This document shows positions 1 to 7,700 of a DNA stretch of 64,000 nucleotides, piece after piece. How positions within the stretch are numbered: position 1 is the first letter of the stretch; each line of letters starts with the position of its first letter. The notes under the pieces are model-generated. The model searched no databases and was not told where the DNA came from. It saw only the letters and a list, made by a program, of their open reading frames with translations. Position numbers and translations under genes: made by a program. Origin of the DNA: JAGQOZ01 sp041399205 (GTDB lineage Bacteria > Planctomycetota > Planctomycetia > Pirellulales > Pirellulaceae); contig JAWKTK010000003.1 in assembly GCA_041399205.1 (NCBI GenBank), positions 1 to 64,000 of the forward strand, read 5' to 3'.

Positions 1-2
1 TT

Positions 3-431
3 GGCCATTGGTCTACGTACACGGAACCGACGGCGGGGATGGCAGAGCGAGTTTACTTTTTTGAACCGCTGGGTGACGTGACGGGAAATTCGCTGGCGAT
101 GTTAAAGAATGCCAAAGGTGATCGAGGTGCGGTGGTTCGCTTCAATACGAAACAGCTGCCCTGTTTTTCGCAATGGAAGAACGAAACTTCGCTGGCCGAT
201 GGCTATGTGACGGGATTGGAACCGGGGACCAATTTCCCGAATCCTCGTTCGTTTGAAGGACAGCATGGTCGTTTTGCTAAACTTGGTCCGGCCAGTATGG
301 TTGCTATGGATCTTGCGATCGAAACCATGGATCAAGGCGGAGTTGTAGCCATGGAAGCGGAGATCGAAACGCTGCAAGCCAAGGCCAATCCGGACGTTTC
401 CGCAAAACCAACGGCCGATTGGTGTGCCTAG
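3..431 (+). CDS. DUF4432 family protein, C-terminal part (cut by window edge)
   Basis: The reading frame is open back to base 3, so the gene starts before the window and only about the last 142 residues are present. Readable motifs are WSTYTEPTAG, AERVYFF, RGAVVRFNTKQLPCF, QWKN, DGYVTGLEPGTNFPNPR and EGQ-GR. Together they resemble the C-terminal half of DUF4432, an aldose 1-epimerase-like beta-sandwich family (galactose mutarotase fold) of unknown substrate. An internal ATG at 39 exists but lies in the middle of the conserved domain, so it is not the real start. A sugar-binding or epimerase role is inferred from the fold only. Confidence 0.75.
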   Translation, partial: GHWSTYTEPTAGMAERVYFFEPLGDVTGNSLAMLKNAKGDRGAVVRFNTKQLPCFSQWKNETSLADGYVTGLEPGTNFPNPRSFEGQHGRFAKLGPASMVAMDLAIETMDQGGVVAMEAEIETLQAKANPDVSAKPTADWCA

Positions 432-768
432 GTCATAGCGATCGGCAGGCAAGGACACTGGCAAGATAAGCAGATTTTTATAAGTCATTCTAATGCCACG
501 ACGCCGCAATTTTGCCTTGTCGCATACCGGAAAAAGGCTATTCTAACGGTTGTCTGGACGTTTTCGGCACGTGCAGGCGCCATTGTGACGAGTTCAATCG
601 GAAGAATTCGCAATTTCTGGGCACGACGCTGTCGCGTTATTCGGTCAATTCCTACTCTACCTAGTTGCGATAGCGTATGCTTTTTGATCGGACCGCCGAA
701 GGCGTAATGCGGCAAGATTTCCTTTGGGAAACAGTGTTTCCATCACACATCGAGAGAACTTCTAAACC
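432..768. other. Intergenic gap, nothing recognised
   Basis: There is no convincing coding region, RNA or terminator between the DUF4432 gene and ugd. The only candidate frames are short antisense ones without family signatures. Confidence 0.5.
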
Positions 769-2097
769 ATGAAAATTGCAGTTGTCGGAACCGGATACGT
801 TGGCTTGGTGACAGGAACTTGTTTTGCGGACAGTGGCAACGATGTCACATGCGTGGATATCAATGAAGAAAAAGTGAACGCACTTCGCAACGGCGAGATT
901 CCGATTTACGAACCAGGTCTGTCCGACTTGGTTCGCCGCAACACCGCCGCGGGACGACTCCACTTTACAACCAATCTGGCCGAAGCCGCCGAAGATGCCG
1001 ACGTGGTTTACCTAGCCGTCGGAACACCTCCGGCCGCAGATGGATCGGCCGACTTGTCGGCGCTGTGGGCCGTCTGCGAAGCCTTAGCTCCTGTCTTGCG
1101 AGAAGACGCGGTCGTGGTCACCAAAAGCACCGTGCCGGTAGGCACCAATGTCAAATTGTACGAGCGGTTGAATGCGTTGACCGGCCGTGAATGTCGAGTG
1201 GCGAGTAATCCCGAATTTTTGAAAGAGGGTGCCGCTATTGATGACTTTACCAAGCCGGATCGAGTTGTTGTGGGAGTTCGTACGGAAGCGGAAGCCAACA
1301 TTCTTCGCAAATTGTACGAACCGTTCTTACGAACCGATAAGCCGTTCTTGGTGATGTCACCTGAAAGCGCCGAATTGACCAAATACGTGGCCAACGCCTT
1401 GCTGGCCACCAAGATCAGTTTCATCAATCAAATGGCCAACGTCTGCGAAAAGTTTGACGCAGATATCAACGACGTGCGTCGCGGAATCGGACATGATAGC
1501 CGGATTGGCTTTGCCTTCTTGCATCCCGGCGTCGGTTACGGCGGCAGCTGTTTCCCGAAAGACGTGCGAGCCTTAGCCAGCACGTTTGGCGATACCGGAA
1601 TTGCCCCGAAGCTGCTGGAAGCGGTCGACTGGGTGAACGAACAACAGAAGCTGGTTCTGCAAAACAAGATTGAAAGCCATTTTGGCGATCAGATTGCGGG
1701 CAAGACCATCGCCATTTGGGGATTAGCGTTCAAGCCCAAAACGGATGATATCCGAGAAGCTCCGGCGCTGGTTCTGATTGATCGATTATTGGAACTAGGT
1801 TGTGAAATCAGGGTCAACGATCCGGAAGCGATGAACAACGTCAAGGCGATCTACGGCGACAAGCTGCAGTACTTTGTTGATCATATGGAAGCGGTCAAAG
1901 GTGCCGACGCACTGGCCATTGTTACCGAATGGACCGAATATCGTTCGCCTGATTTTGAACAGATGAAACTGCTGATGAACAACCCGACCATTTTTGATGG
2001 ACGAAACCTGTACAAGATTTCGGCCATGGTCGACAACGGATTCGAATATCATTCGATCGGACGTCCGGTAGTGCATCCGGCGTTGGAACTTCAATAG
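769..2097 (+). CDS. ugd: UDP-glucose 6-dehydrogenase
   Basis: This 442-residue protein oxidises UDP-glucose to UDP-glucuronate with two NAD+ in the cytoplasm, feeding capsule, exopolysaccharide or glycan synthesis. The N-terminal Rossmann domain begins KIAVVGTGYVGLVTG. The TKSTVPVGT and SNPEFLKEG motifs follow, then the catalytic-cysteine motif GVGYGGSCFPKD (Cys near residue 260), and a C-terminal UDP-binding domain with IWGLAFKPKTDDIREAP and GRN. Length is normal for the family. The ATG start directly precedes the nucleotide-binding motif. It stands alone: the next gene is about 310 bases away with no obvious link, so the polysaccharide it serves cannot be told from this window. Confidence 0.97.
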   Translation: MKIAVVGTGYVGLVTGTCFADSGNDVTCVDINEEKVNALRNGEIPIYEPGLSDLVRRNTAAGRLHFTTNLAEAAEDADVVYLAVGTPPAADGSADLSALWAVCEALAPVLREDAVVVTKSTVPVGTNVKLYERLNALTGRECRVASNPEFLKEGAAIDDFTKPDRVVVGVRTEAEANILRKLYEPFLRTDKPFLVMSPESAELTKYVANALLATKISFINQMANVCEKFDADINDVRRGIGHDSRIGFAFLHPGVGYGGSCFPKDVRALASTFGDTGIAPKLLEAVDWVNEQQKLVLQNKIESHFGDQIAGKTIAIWGLAFKPKTDDIREAPALVLIDRLLELGCEIRVNDPEAMNNVKAIYGDKLQYFVDHMEAVKGADALAIVTEWTEYRSPDFEQMKLLMNNPTIFDGRNLYKISAMVDNGFEYHSIGRPVVHPALELQ

Positions 2098-2410
2098 TCG
2101 TTCGTAGCAAACGGACGTCGGCGATCCCTTTCTGGCCTCCGTTGTTTCGCCGACGAATCGATTCTATTCGAATAGCAGATCTCTCGGAGCGTCGGTTTGT
2201 CTCGTGGCAAGCCGACGTCTTGCATCTTGGGTACTGCCGATAGGTCGAATTCCAATCAAAGTGCGTTTCTCTGGCGAAATTTACGGCTCATTCCATTTAA
2301 GGCATCTTCGAATCGCACCTGTGAAAAACAGGTAAATGCTGCGAAACTTCTGTTCTAAGACAGTGTTCAACCACAGAACAGGAATGATTTGCCATGCATT
2401 CGGAGCGCCT
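2098..2410. other. Intergenic gap upstream of apbE
   Basis: About 310 bases without a supported gene. The open frame runs upstream of the chosen apbE start as far as 2336, but that extension lacks signal-peptide character and a ribosome-binding site. Confidence 0.4.
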
Positions 2411-3973
2411 ATGTCCATGATTCGAGCCATCGCCGCAATTGCCGTTGTATTTGCCCTTTCCGCAGTGACGGCGGATGCAACCGCAAAGCAAAACACCCAT
2501 TCGTATTTCTACGAAGACGTTTTGGGAACTTCGTTGGAAATCCAAGTCAAAGCTGATTCCCCCGTGTGGGCTCGGTTGATGGAAAACTCGGTACGCCAAG
2601 AGATCAAACGCTTGGACGCCGTCTTTAGTACATACGATTCCGACAGTGAAATCAGTCGTTGGATGGCTTCGACGGACTCCACTACTTCGGTATCGCCCGA
2701 ACTGTTTGAATTGCTGCAGCGGTTTCAGCACTGGCACCACATCAGTCATGGCGCGCTCAACCCCGCACTCGGTTCGCTGATTCAACGCTGGCAAGAAGCG
2801 GAAGCGACGAATCAACTGCCGTCAACCGGCGAACTACAGACACTGGCCAAGCCCATCCAAAACGCTTGGTGGACGTTGTCGGCCGATCGAAAGGCAACCC
2901 CCAAAACGAATCAGCGGCTTACCTTGGACGCAGCGGCAAAAGGTTACATCATCGACAAGGCGTGTGAAGCGGCTTGGAAACAGCGAAACGAACCGCATGT
3001 CGCCAGATCGGTGACCGGTTTGCTTGTCAACATTGGCGGCGACTTACGAACGATGGGCGACATGTCTGTTCAAGTTAAAGTGGCTGACCCTTTTCAGGAC
3101 GCCGACAATCAGCCGCCGATCGACGTGCTGCGGTTGACCAACCGAGCGGTCGCGACGAGCGGTAACTATCGCCGAGGTTTCCAAGTTGGCAAAACGTTTT
3201 ATTCGCACATCTTTGATCCTCGTACCGGTCAACCGGCTAATCACATTGCGAGTGCCACTGTGGTTTCGACCAACACAGCGGAAGCAGACGCGTTCGCCAC
3301 AATTTTTAGCGTGTTGCCGCCCCGGCAAAGCCTTGAATTGGCGGACGGCACGGAAGACGTGGAATGCTTGGTGGTGGATGCTGCGGGCAAGGTCTATTCA
3401 TCCAGCGGCTGGGCACAGTATTCGGAATCGGCCACTCGTACCGTGGCGCAGGTGACTGATGCGAAAGAAGACTCGGTCGATTCGCAACCTTGGAATGGCG
3501 GCATGGAACTGACCGTCGATTTTGAAATCAATCGTCCTGGCGGTGGTCGATCTCATCGACCGTACGTAGCCGTTTGGGTCGAAGACAAGGACGGCTTTCC
3601 GATTCGCACGTTGGCCTTGTATCGACAGACAGATGGCCCCGGTCCACGGTGGCATCGCGATTTGCGACGCTGGTTCAAAAACGACCAAATGCGACAACTG
3701 GTTGACACCACCGATGTGATCAGCACCATTTCCGTGGCTACTCGTCCACCAGGAAAATACAAGGTCGTCTGGAACGGCAAGGACGATTCTGGAAAGCTAG
3801 TAAAGCCCGGCAAATACACGGTCTTTGTCGAAGCCGCTCGAGAACACGGGACGTATCAATTGATCAAGAAAGAGCTGGAGTTTGCCGAAACGCCGTTTGC
3901 AGAAAAGCTGGACGGCAACGTGGAAATCAAAGCGGCATTCTTGAAGTACGAAAAGGCAGCCAAACGGAAATGA
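2411..3973 (+). CDS. apbE: FAD:protein FMN transferase (ApbE) fused to DUF2271
   Basis: A 520-residue exported protein. The start at 2411 is chosen because a CGGAG site lies six bases upstream and the protein then opens with a signal peptide (MSMIRAIAAIAVVFALSAVT). Residues about 35-325 form an ApbE domain with AVFSTYDSDSEISRW, LTLDAAAKGYIIDKA, NIGGDLRTMG, ATSGNYRR, HIFDPRTGQPA and TAEADAFAT. This family attaches FMN to Ser/Thr of extracytoplasmic redox proteins. Residues about 350-500 match DUF2271 (GGMELTVDFEI, RPYVAVWVED, WNGKDDSGK). The stop overlaps the next start (ATGA at 3970), so it is probably co-translated with the PepSY-type membrane protein. I infer that the pair forms a periplasmic flavin electron-transfer module. 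Confidence 0.85.
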   Translation: MSMIRAIAAIAVVFALSAVTADATAKQNTHSYFYEDVLGTSLEIQVKADSPVWARLMENSVRQEIKRLDAVFSTYDSDSEISRWMASTDSTTSVSPELFELLQRFQHWHHISHGALNPALGSLIQRWQEAEATNQLPSTGELQTLAKPIQNAWWTLSADRKATPKTNQRLTLDAAAKGYIIDKACEAAWKQRNEPHVARSVTGLLVNIGGDLRTMGDMSVQVKVADPFQDADNQPPIDVLRLTNRAVATSGNYRRGFQVGKTFYSHIFDPRTGQPANHIASATVVSTNTAEADAFATIFSVLPPRQSLELADGTEDVECLVVDAAGKVYSSSGWAQYSESATRTVAQVTDAKEDSVDSQPWNGGMELTVDFEINRPGGGRSHRPYVAVWVEDKDGFPIRTLALYRQTDGPGPRWHRDLRRWFKNDQMRQLVDTTDVISTISVATRPPGKYKVVWNGKDDSGKLVKPGKYTVFVEAAREHGTYQLIKKELEFAETPFAEKLDGNVEIKAAFLKYEKAAKRK

Positions 3974-4659
3974 GTGTCTCGCTGGACGAGAAAACCAAAT
4001 CGACTACCATTCACGGCCCGCATATTTCGCCACCGCCGGCCAAGCGCCAAGCCAAACGGTCGTCGTTTGCTGCCTGGATGCGATGGTTGCATATCTATCT
4101 TTCCATGTTGGGCTTTACGGCGTTGATCTTTTTCAGCGTCACCGGTATCACGCTGAATCATGCCGATTGGTTCTTTGCCGATTCGTCGAATTCCGTGAAC
4201 GCCCAAGGACAGCTCGACGCGGCGTGGTTGGCTCCCGGTGCTACCGATCTCACCGACGCATCGGTGGTGGATCGCCTTTCTATCGTCGAATGGCTTCGAA
4301 CCGAACATGGCATCAAGGGCGCCCTATCCGAATTTTCGGTGGACGAATATCAGTGCATCGTCCTGTTCAAAGGACCGGGCTATTCGGCCGATATTTTTGT
4401 GGATCGCACTTCCGGCGCATATGATCTCACGGAACTTCGACAAGGTGCCATTGCCATTTTGAACGATCTGCACAAAGGCCGTGATTCGGGAAAAGCCTGG
4501 TCATGGCTCATTGACGTTTCGGCCGTGGTGATGATTGTCATTTCGATCAGTGGCTTGGTCTTACTGCTGTACATTAAGCGCAAATGGTTCAGCGGCTTGC
4601 TGACTGGCGTGGTCGGCACCGTAGCACTGGTGATCGTCTATTGGCTATCGGTGCCTTAG
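3970..4659 (+). CDS. PepSY-associated TM helix protein
   Basis: This 229-residue inner-membrane protein overlaps the apbE stop by ATGA. Membrane helices lie near residues 42-60 (following WLHIYLSMLGF), 176-197 (SWLIDVSAVVMIVISISGLV) and 208-226. A periplasmic PepSY-like segment between them carries VDRTSGAYDL. The HIYLSMLGF and ITLNHADWF motifs and the C-terminal KxxLNDLHKGR-like motif are typical of PepSY-associated membrane proteins, which often accompany ApbE/DUF2271 proteins and are thought to pass electrons across the membrane. The conserved histidines (His in WLHIYLS, HAD and DLHKGR) could ligate heme, but that is inference. Confidence 0.75.
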   Translation: MSVSLDEKTKSTTIHGPHISPPPAKRQAKRSSFAAWMRWLHIYLSMLGFTALIFFSVTGITLNHADWFFADSSNSVNAQGQLDAAWLAPGATDLTDASVVDRLSIVEWLRTEHGIKGALSEFSVDEYQCIVLFKGPGYSADIFVDRTSGAYDLTELRQGAIAILNDLHKGRDSGKAWSWLIDVSAVVMIVISISGLVLLLYIKRKWFSGLLTGVVGTVALVIVYWLSVP

Positions 4660-4931
4660 CTGATTTCGGCGTCCAGCAGAATTGCGATGCCCAGAACGCC
4701 TACCCGAGTGACGAAAGTGGGAAGTCGTCCGATTCACCAGCGTTAGGACGCTTTTTTGCTCGCTCTGCGACAAGAATTGCGATACGCTGAGGGCGCTTGA
4801 GATTCGCCGTATACGGCCGATAGGCGAGAAACAAAACGCAAACATGGAGAGGCGTCGATGTCGGGCACGTTCAGAATACATCAGAGCAACCCGATTGGGC
4901 AACCCGATTGGCAACACGATTAACACGATTG

Positions 4932-5047
4932 GTGCCATCCATTTACCGCACTACGGGCAACCCGATTCAACCCGATTAGTGCCATCCATTTACCGCACTA
5001 CCGAACCCGGGTCGAACCCGGGTGGTGCCATCCATTCACCGCACTTT
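4932..5047 (+). repeat. Three copies of a 20-23 bp repeat (GTGCCATCCATTTACCGCAC)
   Basis: Copies lie at 4932-4954, 4979-5001 and 5025-5047; the third has C for T at one position. Each begins GTGC and ends GCAC, so the ends are reverse complements. The 10-base core GTGCCATCCA recurs inverted (TGGATGGCAC) at 6957-6966 and 7075-7084 on the other side of the RAYT gene. Degenerate versions follow near 5275-5320. Confidence 0.8.
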
Positions 5048-5076
5048 TCCCGTCAGCGCTTTTCAGCCCAGCGGGC
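5042..5076 (+). repeat. 35 bp direct repeat, copy 1 (copy 2 at 5319-5353)
   Basis: CACTTTTCCCGTCAGCG at 5042 continues through TTTTCAGCCCAGCGGGC to 5076. Copy 2 at 5319-5353 differs at a few bases, and a shorter third piece (CCGTTCAGCCCAGCGGGG) lies near 5403-5421. The copies overlap or follow the GTGCCATCCA repeats, which suggests a composite unit. Confidence 0.7.
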
Positions 5077-5098
5077 AAAGGCACGCAAGGTGCCAATA

Positions 5099-5233
5099 CC
5101 CCGAAGGAAATCCACAAGACGATATCCGCTTCCGCCTGAAGGCGGGACTACAAGCAGCTTGTGGTCGTGCGAGAGCGACACGCGAAGTTGGACATGCGAG
5201 ACCGACGGCGATGCCAAGTGAAACGGCTGCGAG
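5099..5233 (+). repeat. 135 bp direct repeat, copy 1
   Basis: Begins CCCCGAAGGAAATCCACAAG and runs to AAGTGAAACGGCTGCGA. It contains the small hairpin CCGCC-TGAA-GGCGG. The second copy is at 5467-5603. The first about 60 bases are nearly identical and the rest is diverged but alignable. Confidence 0.8.
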
Positions 5234-5466
5234 TGCCCGTGGTCGACAAGGCGACCAGAGCTGAAGGTCCCCAGTTGGTGCCAGCCATGCACTGCACTTT
5301 TCCATCCATTATTCACCGCACTTATCCATTCAGCGTTTTTCAGCCCAGCGGGCGACACATCTTTGCCGGTGTGCGTCAGCCACCGGTCGTCGTAGTTGCC
5401 CGCCCCGTTCAGCCCAGCGGGGCCAGTACGGGGCCAGTACGATGCCATGCATGATCCGGTAACCTT

Positions 5467-5603
5467 CCCCGAAGGAAATCCACAAGACGATATCCGCTGC
5501 CGCCTGAAGGCGGGACTACAAACGGCTTGTGGTCATGCGAGAACGCGATATGCGAAGTGAGACTTGCGCGATCGACGGTGATGCCAAGTGAAACGACTGC
5601 GAT
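5467..5603 (+). repeat. 135 bp direct repeat, copy 2
   Basis: Second copy of the 5099-5233 segment, with the same CCCCGAAGGAAATCC opening, the CCGCC-TGAA-GGCGG hairpin and the AAGTGAAACGACTGCGA end. It ends about 120 bases from the end of the RAYT gene. Confidence 0.8.
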
Positions 5604-5723
5604 GAGCTGCTGGGCGGCAAGACAAGCGGCTTGTTGCACTGGACGAGCAGGCCAGTGTTAAAACGACTGCCTACGTGGAAAAAACAGCTGGCCGGCGAGA
5701 TCTAGTCCAAAGCGAAAGTAAAA

Positions 5724-6887
5724 TCAGCTGGCGAAGCAGGGTTGGGCGCGGCGTTGGCCTCGGTGGAAGCGTTTGCCGGTCGATTCGGCGTGTTCGGCCA
5801 TCGAGTTCGGCGAACCGGCGCACGAACTGTTGCCAAAGTAACGCTTGAAGTTCCACACTAAGTCTCGCCACATGTTCGCTTCGATTCCTAAACTCGAAAG
5901 CAACGCCTGCAATCGCTGAGGCACCGACTTTACGCTTTCGGACACTCGCTGCTTGGCCGTCCATTTGAGCAGCTCCAAGTACGTCTCCAAATCGACGTTC
6001 AGAAAACCTTTGTCGCTGGCTCGAACGCCCTGCTGGTGCACTTCGGCATCCTGTGACAACTTCTTGGCACTCAGCTGTAGCGGGGCGAGCCAACTGTCTC
6101 GGTTGATTCGTTTGCCGGTCGGATTGCGACGCTTGGCAGCGCGTTGACGTTTGCGATTTTCCACCGTCGTGTTGCGAATCTGACGACCCGCCTCTTCGTT
6201 CGAAATCGTCACCAAATCAAAGGCCGCTGACGGCATCTGTTGGCCTCGTTTGCCCTTGATCCGATCGTACGCCGATGTGTGTTCCGCTCGCTCCGGCGAA
6301 TCCGCCATGGCCGCTTTGATAGGATTCAGGTCCACGTACATGGCACACGCCAACAGGCCGGCTTCATCCGTGATCCGCTGAGCTTTGAAGCGACCTTCCC
6401 AAAAGCGGCCGGTGCATTCGTCTTGTTTGTTGGCCAGCCGAGCGATCGGTTCCGCGAGTGCTCGCATGAACCACGAAATGTCGCTCAAACGAGTGCGGAT
6501 GAGCGTCATTCGATCTTTGTCTTTGACGAGCGAATCGACGTCGCTCTGAGTGGGTTCAGCGAGTTGTTCGTCCAAGCGCCGACCGGGGAAGACTCGCAGC
6601 CAACGCACGGCAACGTCCGCATCTGACCATTCTGCAACCACGTCCGGGCGGTTTCGCAGCACGACGTGAACGTGGTTACTCATAATAGCGTACGTCAGCA
6701 CGTCAATACCGAAGACCGACGCCAGCGATTCCAGACGGCGGCGAATCCATTCCTTGCGAAACGCATAGTCCTTACCGGTTTTCTCGTCCACGCCGGCCAG
6801 GAATGCTCTGCGAACGCAGCGTTGCACCGCATGCACAATGCAAATTTCAGACGAATCAAACTGTTCACTGCGTTTCGGACGAGGCAT
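5724..6887 (-). CDS. REP-associated tyrosine transposase (RAYT, Y1_Tnp/HUH family)
   Basis: A 387-residue single-strand DNA transposase-like protein. Start 6887 is chosen over the longer 6917 frame because GGAG lies seven bases upstream and the protein then begins MPRPKRSEQF. The HUH motif is NHVHVVLRNRPD (about residues 72-83). The segment RFWEGRFKAQ followed by CAMYVDLNPIKA carries the likely catalytic tyrosine. The C-terminal half is long and basic, as in the planctomycete members that occur in many copies per genome. Known RAYTs cut and rejoin REP/BIME hairpins and usually sit singly beside them. Here inverted-oriented GTGCCATCCA repeats lie on both sides of the gene, consistent with a domesticated or locally active element. 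No terminal IS ends were seen. Confidence 0.88.
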   Translation of the reverse strand: MPRPKRSEQFDSSEICIVHAVQRCVRRAFLAGVDEKTGKDYAFRKEWIRRRLESLASVFGIDVLTYAIMSNHVHVVLRNRPDVVAEWSDADVAVRWLRVFPGRRLDEQLAEPTQSDVDSLVKDKDRMTLIRTRLSDISWFMRALAEPIARLANKQDECTGRFWEGRFKAQRITDEAGLLACAMYVDLNPIKAAMADSPERAEHTSAYDRIKGKRGQQMPSAAFDLVTISNEEAGRQIRNTTVENRKRQRAAKRRNPTGKRINRDSWLAPLQLSAKKLSQDAEVHQQGVRASDKGFLNVDLETYLELLKWTAKQRVSESVKSVPQRLQALLSSLGIEANMWRDLVWNFKRYFGNSSCAGSPNSMAEHAESTGKRFHRGQRRAQPCFAS

Positions 6888-6906
6888 GAGTGGGCTCCGT
6901 AAGGTG

Positions 6907-6975
6907 TTGTGTTGCACAGAGCATAGCAGGTTGGCGGGGGTGCGTCAATCGGATTGTGGATGGCACTTTCTGATA
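6907..6975. repeat. 69 bp direct repeat, copy 1
   Basis: Begins TTGTGTTGCACAGAG and ends TGGATGGCACTTTCTGATA, lying directly in front of the RAYT start. The copy at 7022-7093 differs by a three-base insertion and a few substitutions. On the minus strand its end reads GTGCCATCCA, the core of the repeats downstream of the RAYT gene. Confidence 0.85.
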
Positions 6976-7021
6976 TTTTTTCTGATCCCCTTTCTGATCC
7001 CCCTGATCCTTTCTGATCTTT

Positions 7022-7093
7022 TTGTGTTGCACAGAGGATAGCAGGTTGGCGGTGGGGGTGCGTCAATTGGATTATGGATGGCACTTTCTGATA
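7022..7093. repeat. 72 bp direct repeat, copy 2
   Basis: Second copy of 6907-6975, separated from it by a run of TTTCTGATCCCC-like units. It looks like a duplicated RAYT upstream flank. Confidence 0.85.
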
Positions 7094-7135
7094 CGGAATA
7101 CACGAAAAACGCCAACCGCGATACCCTTAAAGCCC

Positions 7136-7197
7136 TGGGCCCATGGCCCGTTGCCCATACTAACCTACAAAACGCAAAAACACGGGCCATGGGCCCA
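7136..7197. repeat. Inverted repeat, 16 bp perfect arms, 30 bp loop
   Basis: TGGGCCCATGGCCCGT at 7136-7151 is exactly reverse-complementary to 7182-7197. Each arm is itself close to palindromic (GGGCCCATGGCCC, GGGCCATGGGCCC), so the DNA can form a cruciform or two smaller hairpins. There is no T-run after it, so it is not a typical terminator. It may be a REP-type target for the nearby RAYT. Confidence 0.85.
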
Positions 7198-7414
7198 TGC
7201 TACGGAAATCAAGGTGAAAACGGAATCCAGCATCGGCTTGGATACGTCTGACTGGCCCGAAGGGACAGTCTAAGATCGAAAACTTGAGAAAAACGAATAG
7301 CGTTTAGAAGACTTACGCTAAAAAGTCGTTTTGAGATTCGCGAGCAAAGACGGTAGCAATGTATCAGGAGCTTCTTAGCTCAGCGGCTGTTCGTTTTGTG
7401 AACCGGTTGGGCAA

Positions 7415-7483
7415 TCGTCCAGCGCCAACCGGGGAAGACACGTTCACGTTGTGCTGCGAAACCGCCCGGACGATCCGAATTGA
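7415..7483. mobile_element. Scrambled RAYT remnant
   Basis: Bases 7415-7439 match the plus-strand text of the intact RAYT gene at 6568-6593 with one missing base and one mismatch. Bases 7439-7471 match the reverse complement of 6642-6674 at about 31 of 33 positions and read HVHVVLRNRPD, the HUH motif, on the plus strand before a stop near 7483. The two pieces lie in opposite orientation relative to each other, so this is a relic of another RAYT copy with an internal inversion. Confidence 0.65.
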
Positions 7484-7700
7484 CAGTGCTAGCCCGTCGT
7501 CAATTCGACAACGCCTGACGTCAAAGCGAACGCCGCAGTGGGCCGTAGCATAGTCGCCATCCGCTTTGCGTTTCCGGTGTATTTCGCCCGTCGCCCGTCA
7601 ATATTTTGGAGACTCATCCGGCTTGGCCACAGATTGGCATGCATTGCAAAGATAATTTGCTACAAGGAATCAACACGATCCGGTGCAAGGAATGCCGACT

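Larger units (their letters stand above)
4660..5723. repeat. Intergenic repeat island downstream of the RAYT gene
   Basis: About 1.06 kb with no supported protein; the reading frames present are low-complexity repeat translations. It holds a short tandem of ACCCGATTGG-like units (about 4888-4930), three copies of GTGCCATCCATTYACCGCAC, two copies of a 35-base CACTT...CAGCCCAGCGGGC unit, and a duplicated 135-base segment, each listed separately. The layout resembles REP/BIME clusters next to REP-associated transposases. Confidence 0.7.
6888..7700. other. Repeat-rich gap upstream of the RAYT gene
   Basis: About 810 bases without an intact gene. It holds two 69-72 bp direct repeats, a short TTTCTGATCCCC tandem between them (about 6967-7018), a large inverted repeat at 7136-7197 and a scrambled RAYT remnant at 7415-7483, each listed separately. 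The rest, about 7200-7410 and 7490-7680, shows nothing recognisable. Confidence 0.6.

Noticed and set aside
4391..4420. DRTSGAY as a true FMN attachment motif
   Set aside because: The acceptor position is Tyr rather than Ser/Thr, and the motif matches the usual PepSY VDxxTG loop.
4844..5454. Several overlapping reading frames of 80-130 codons in the repeat island
   Set aside because: They translate repeats, occur in many frames at once, and have no ribosome-binding sites or family motifs.
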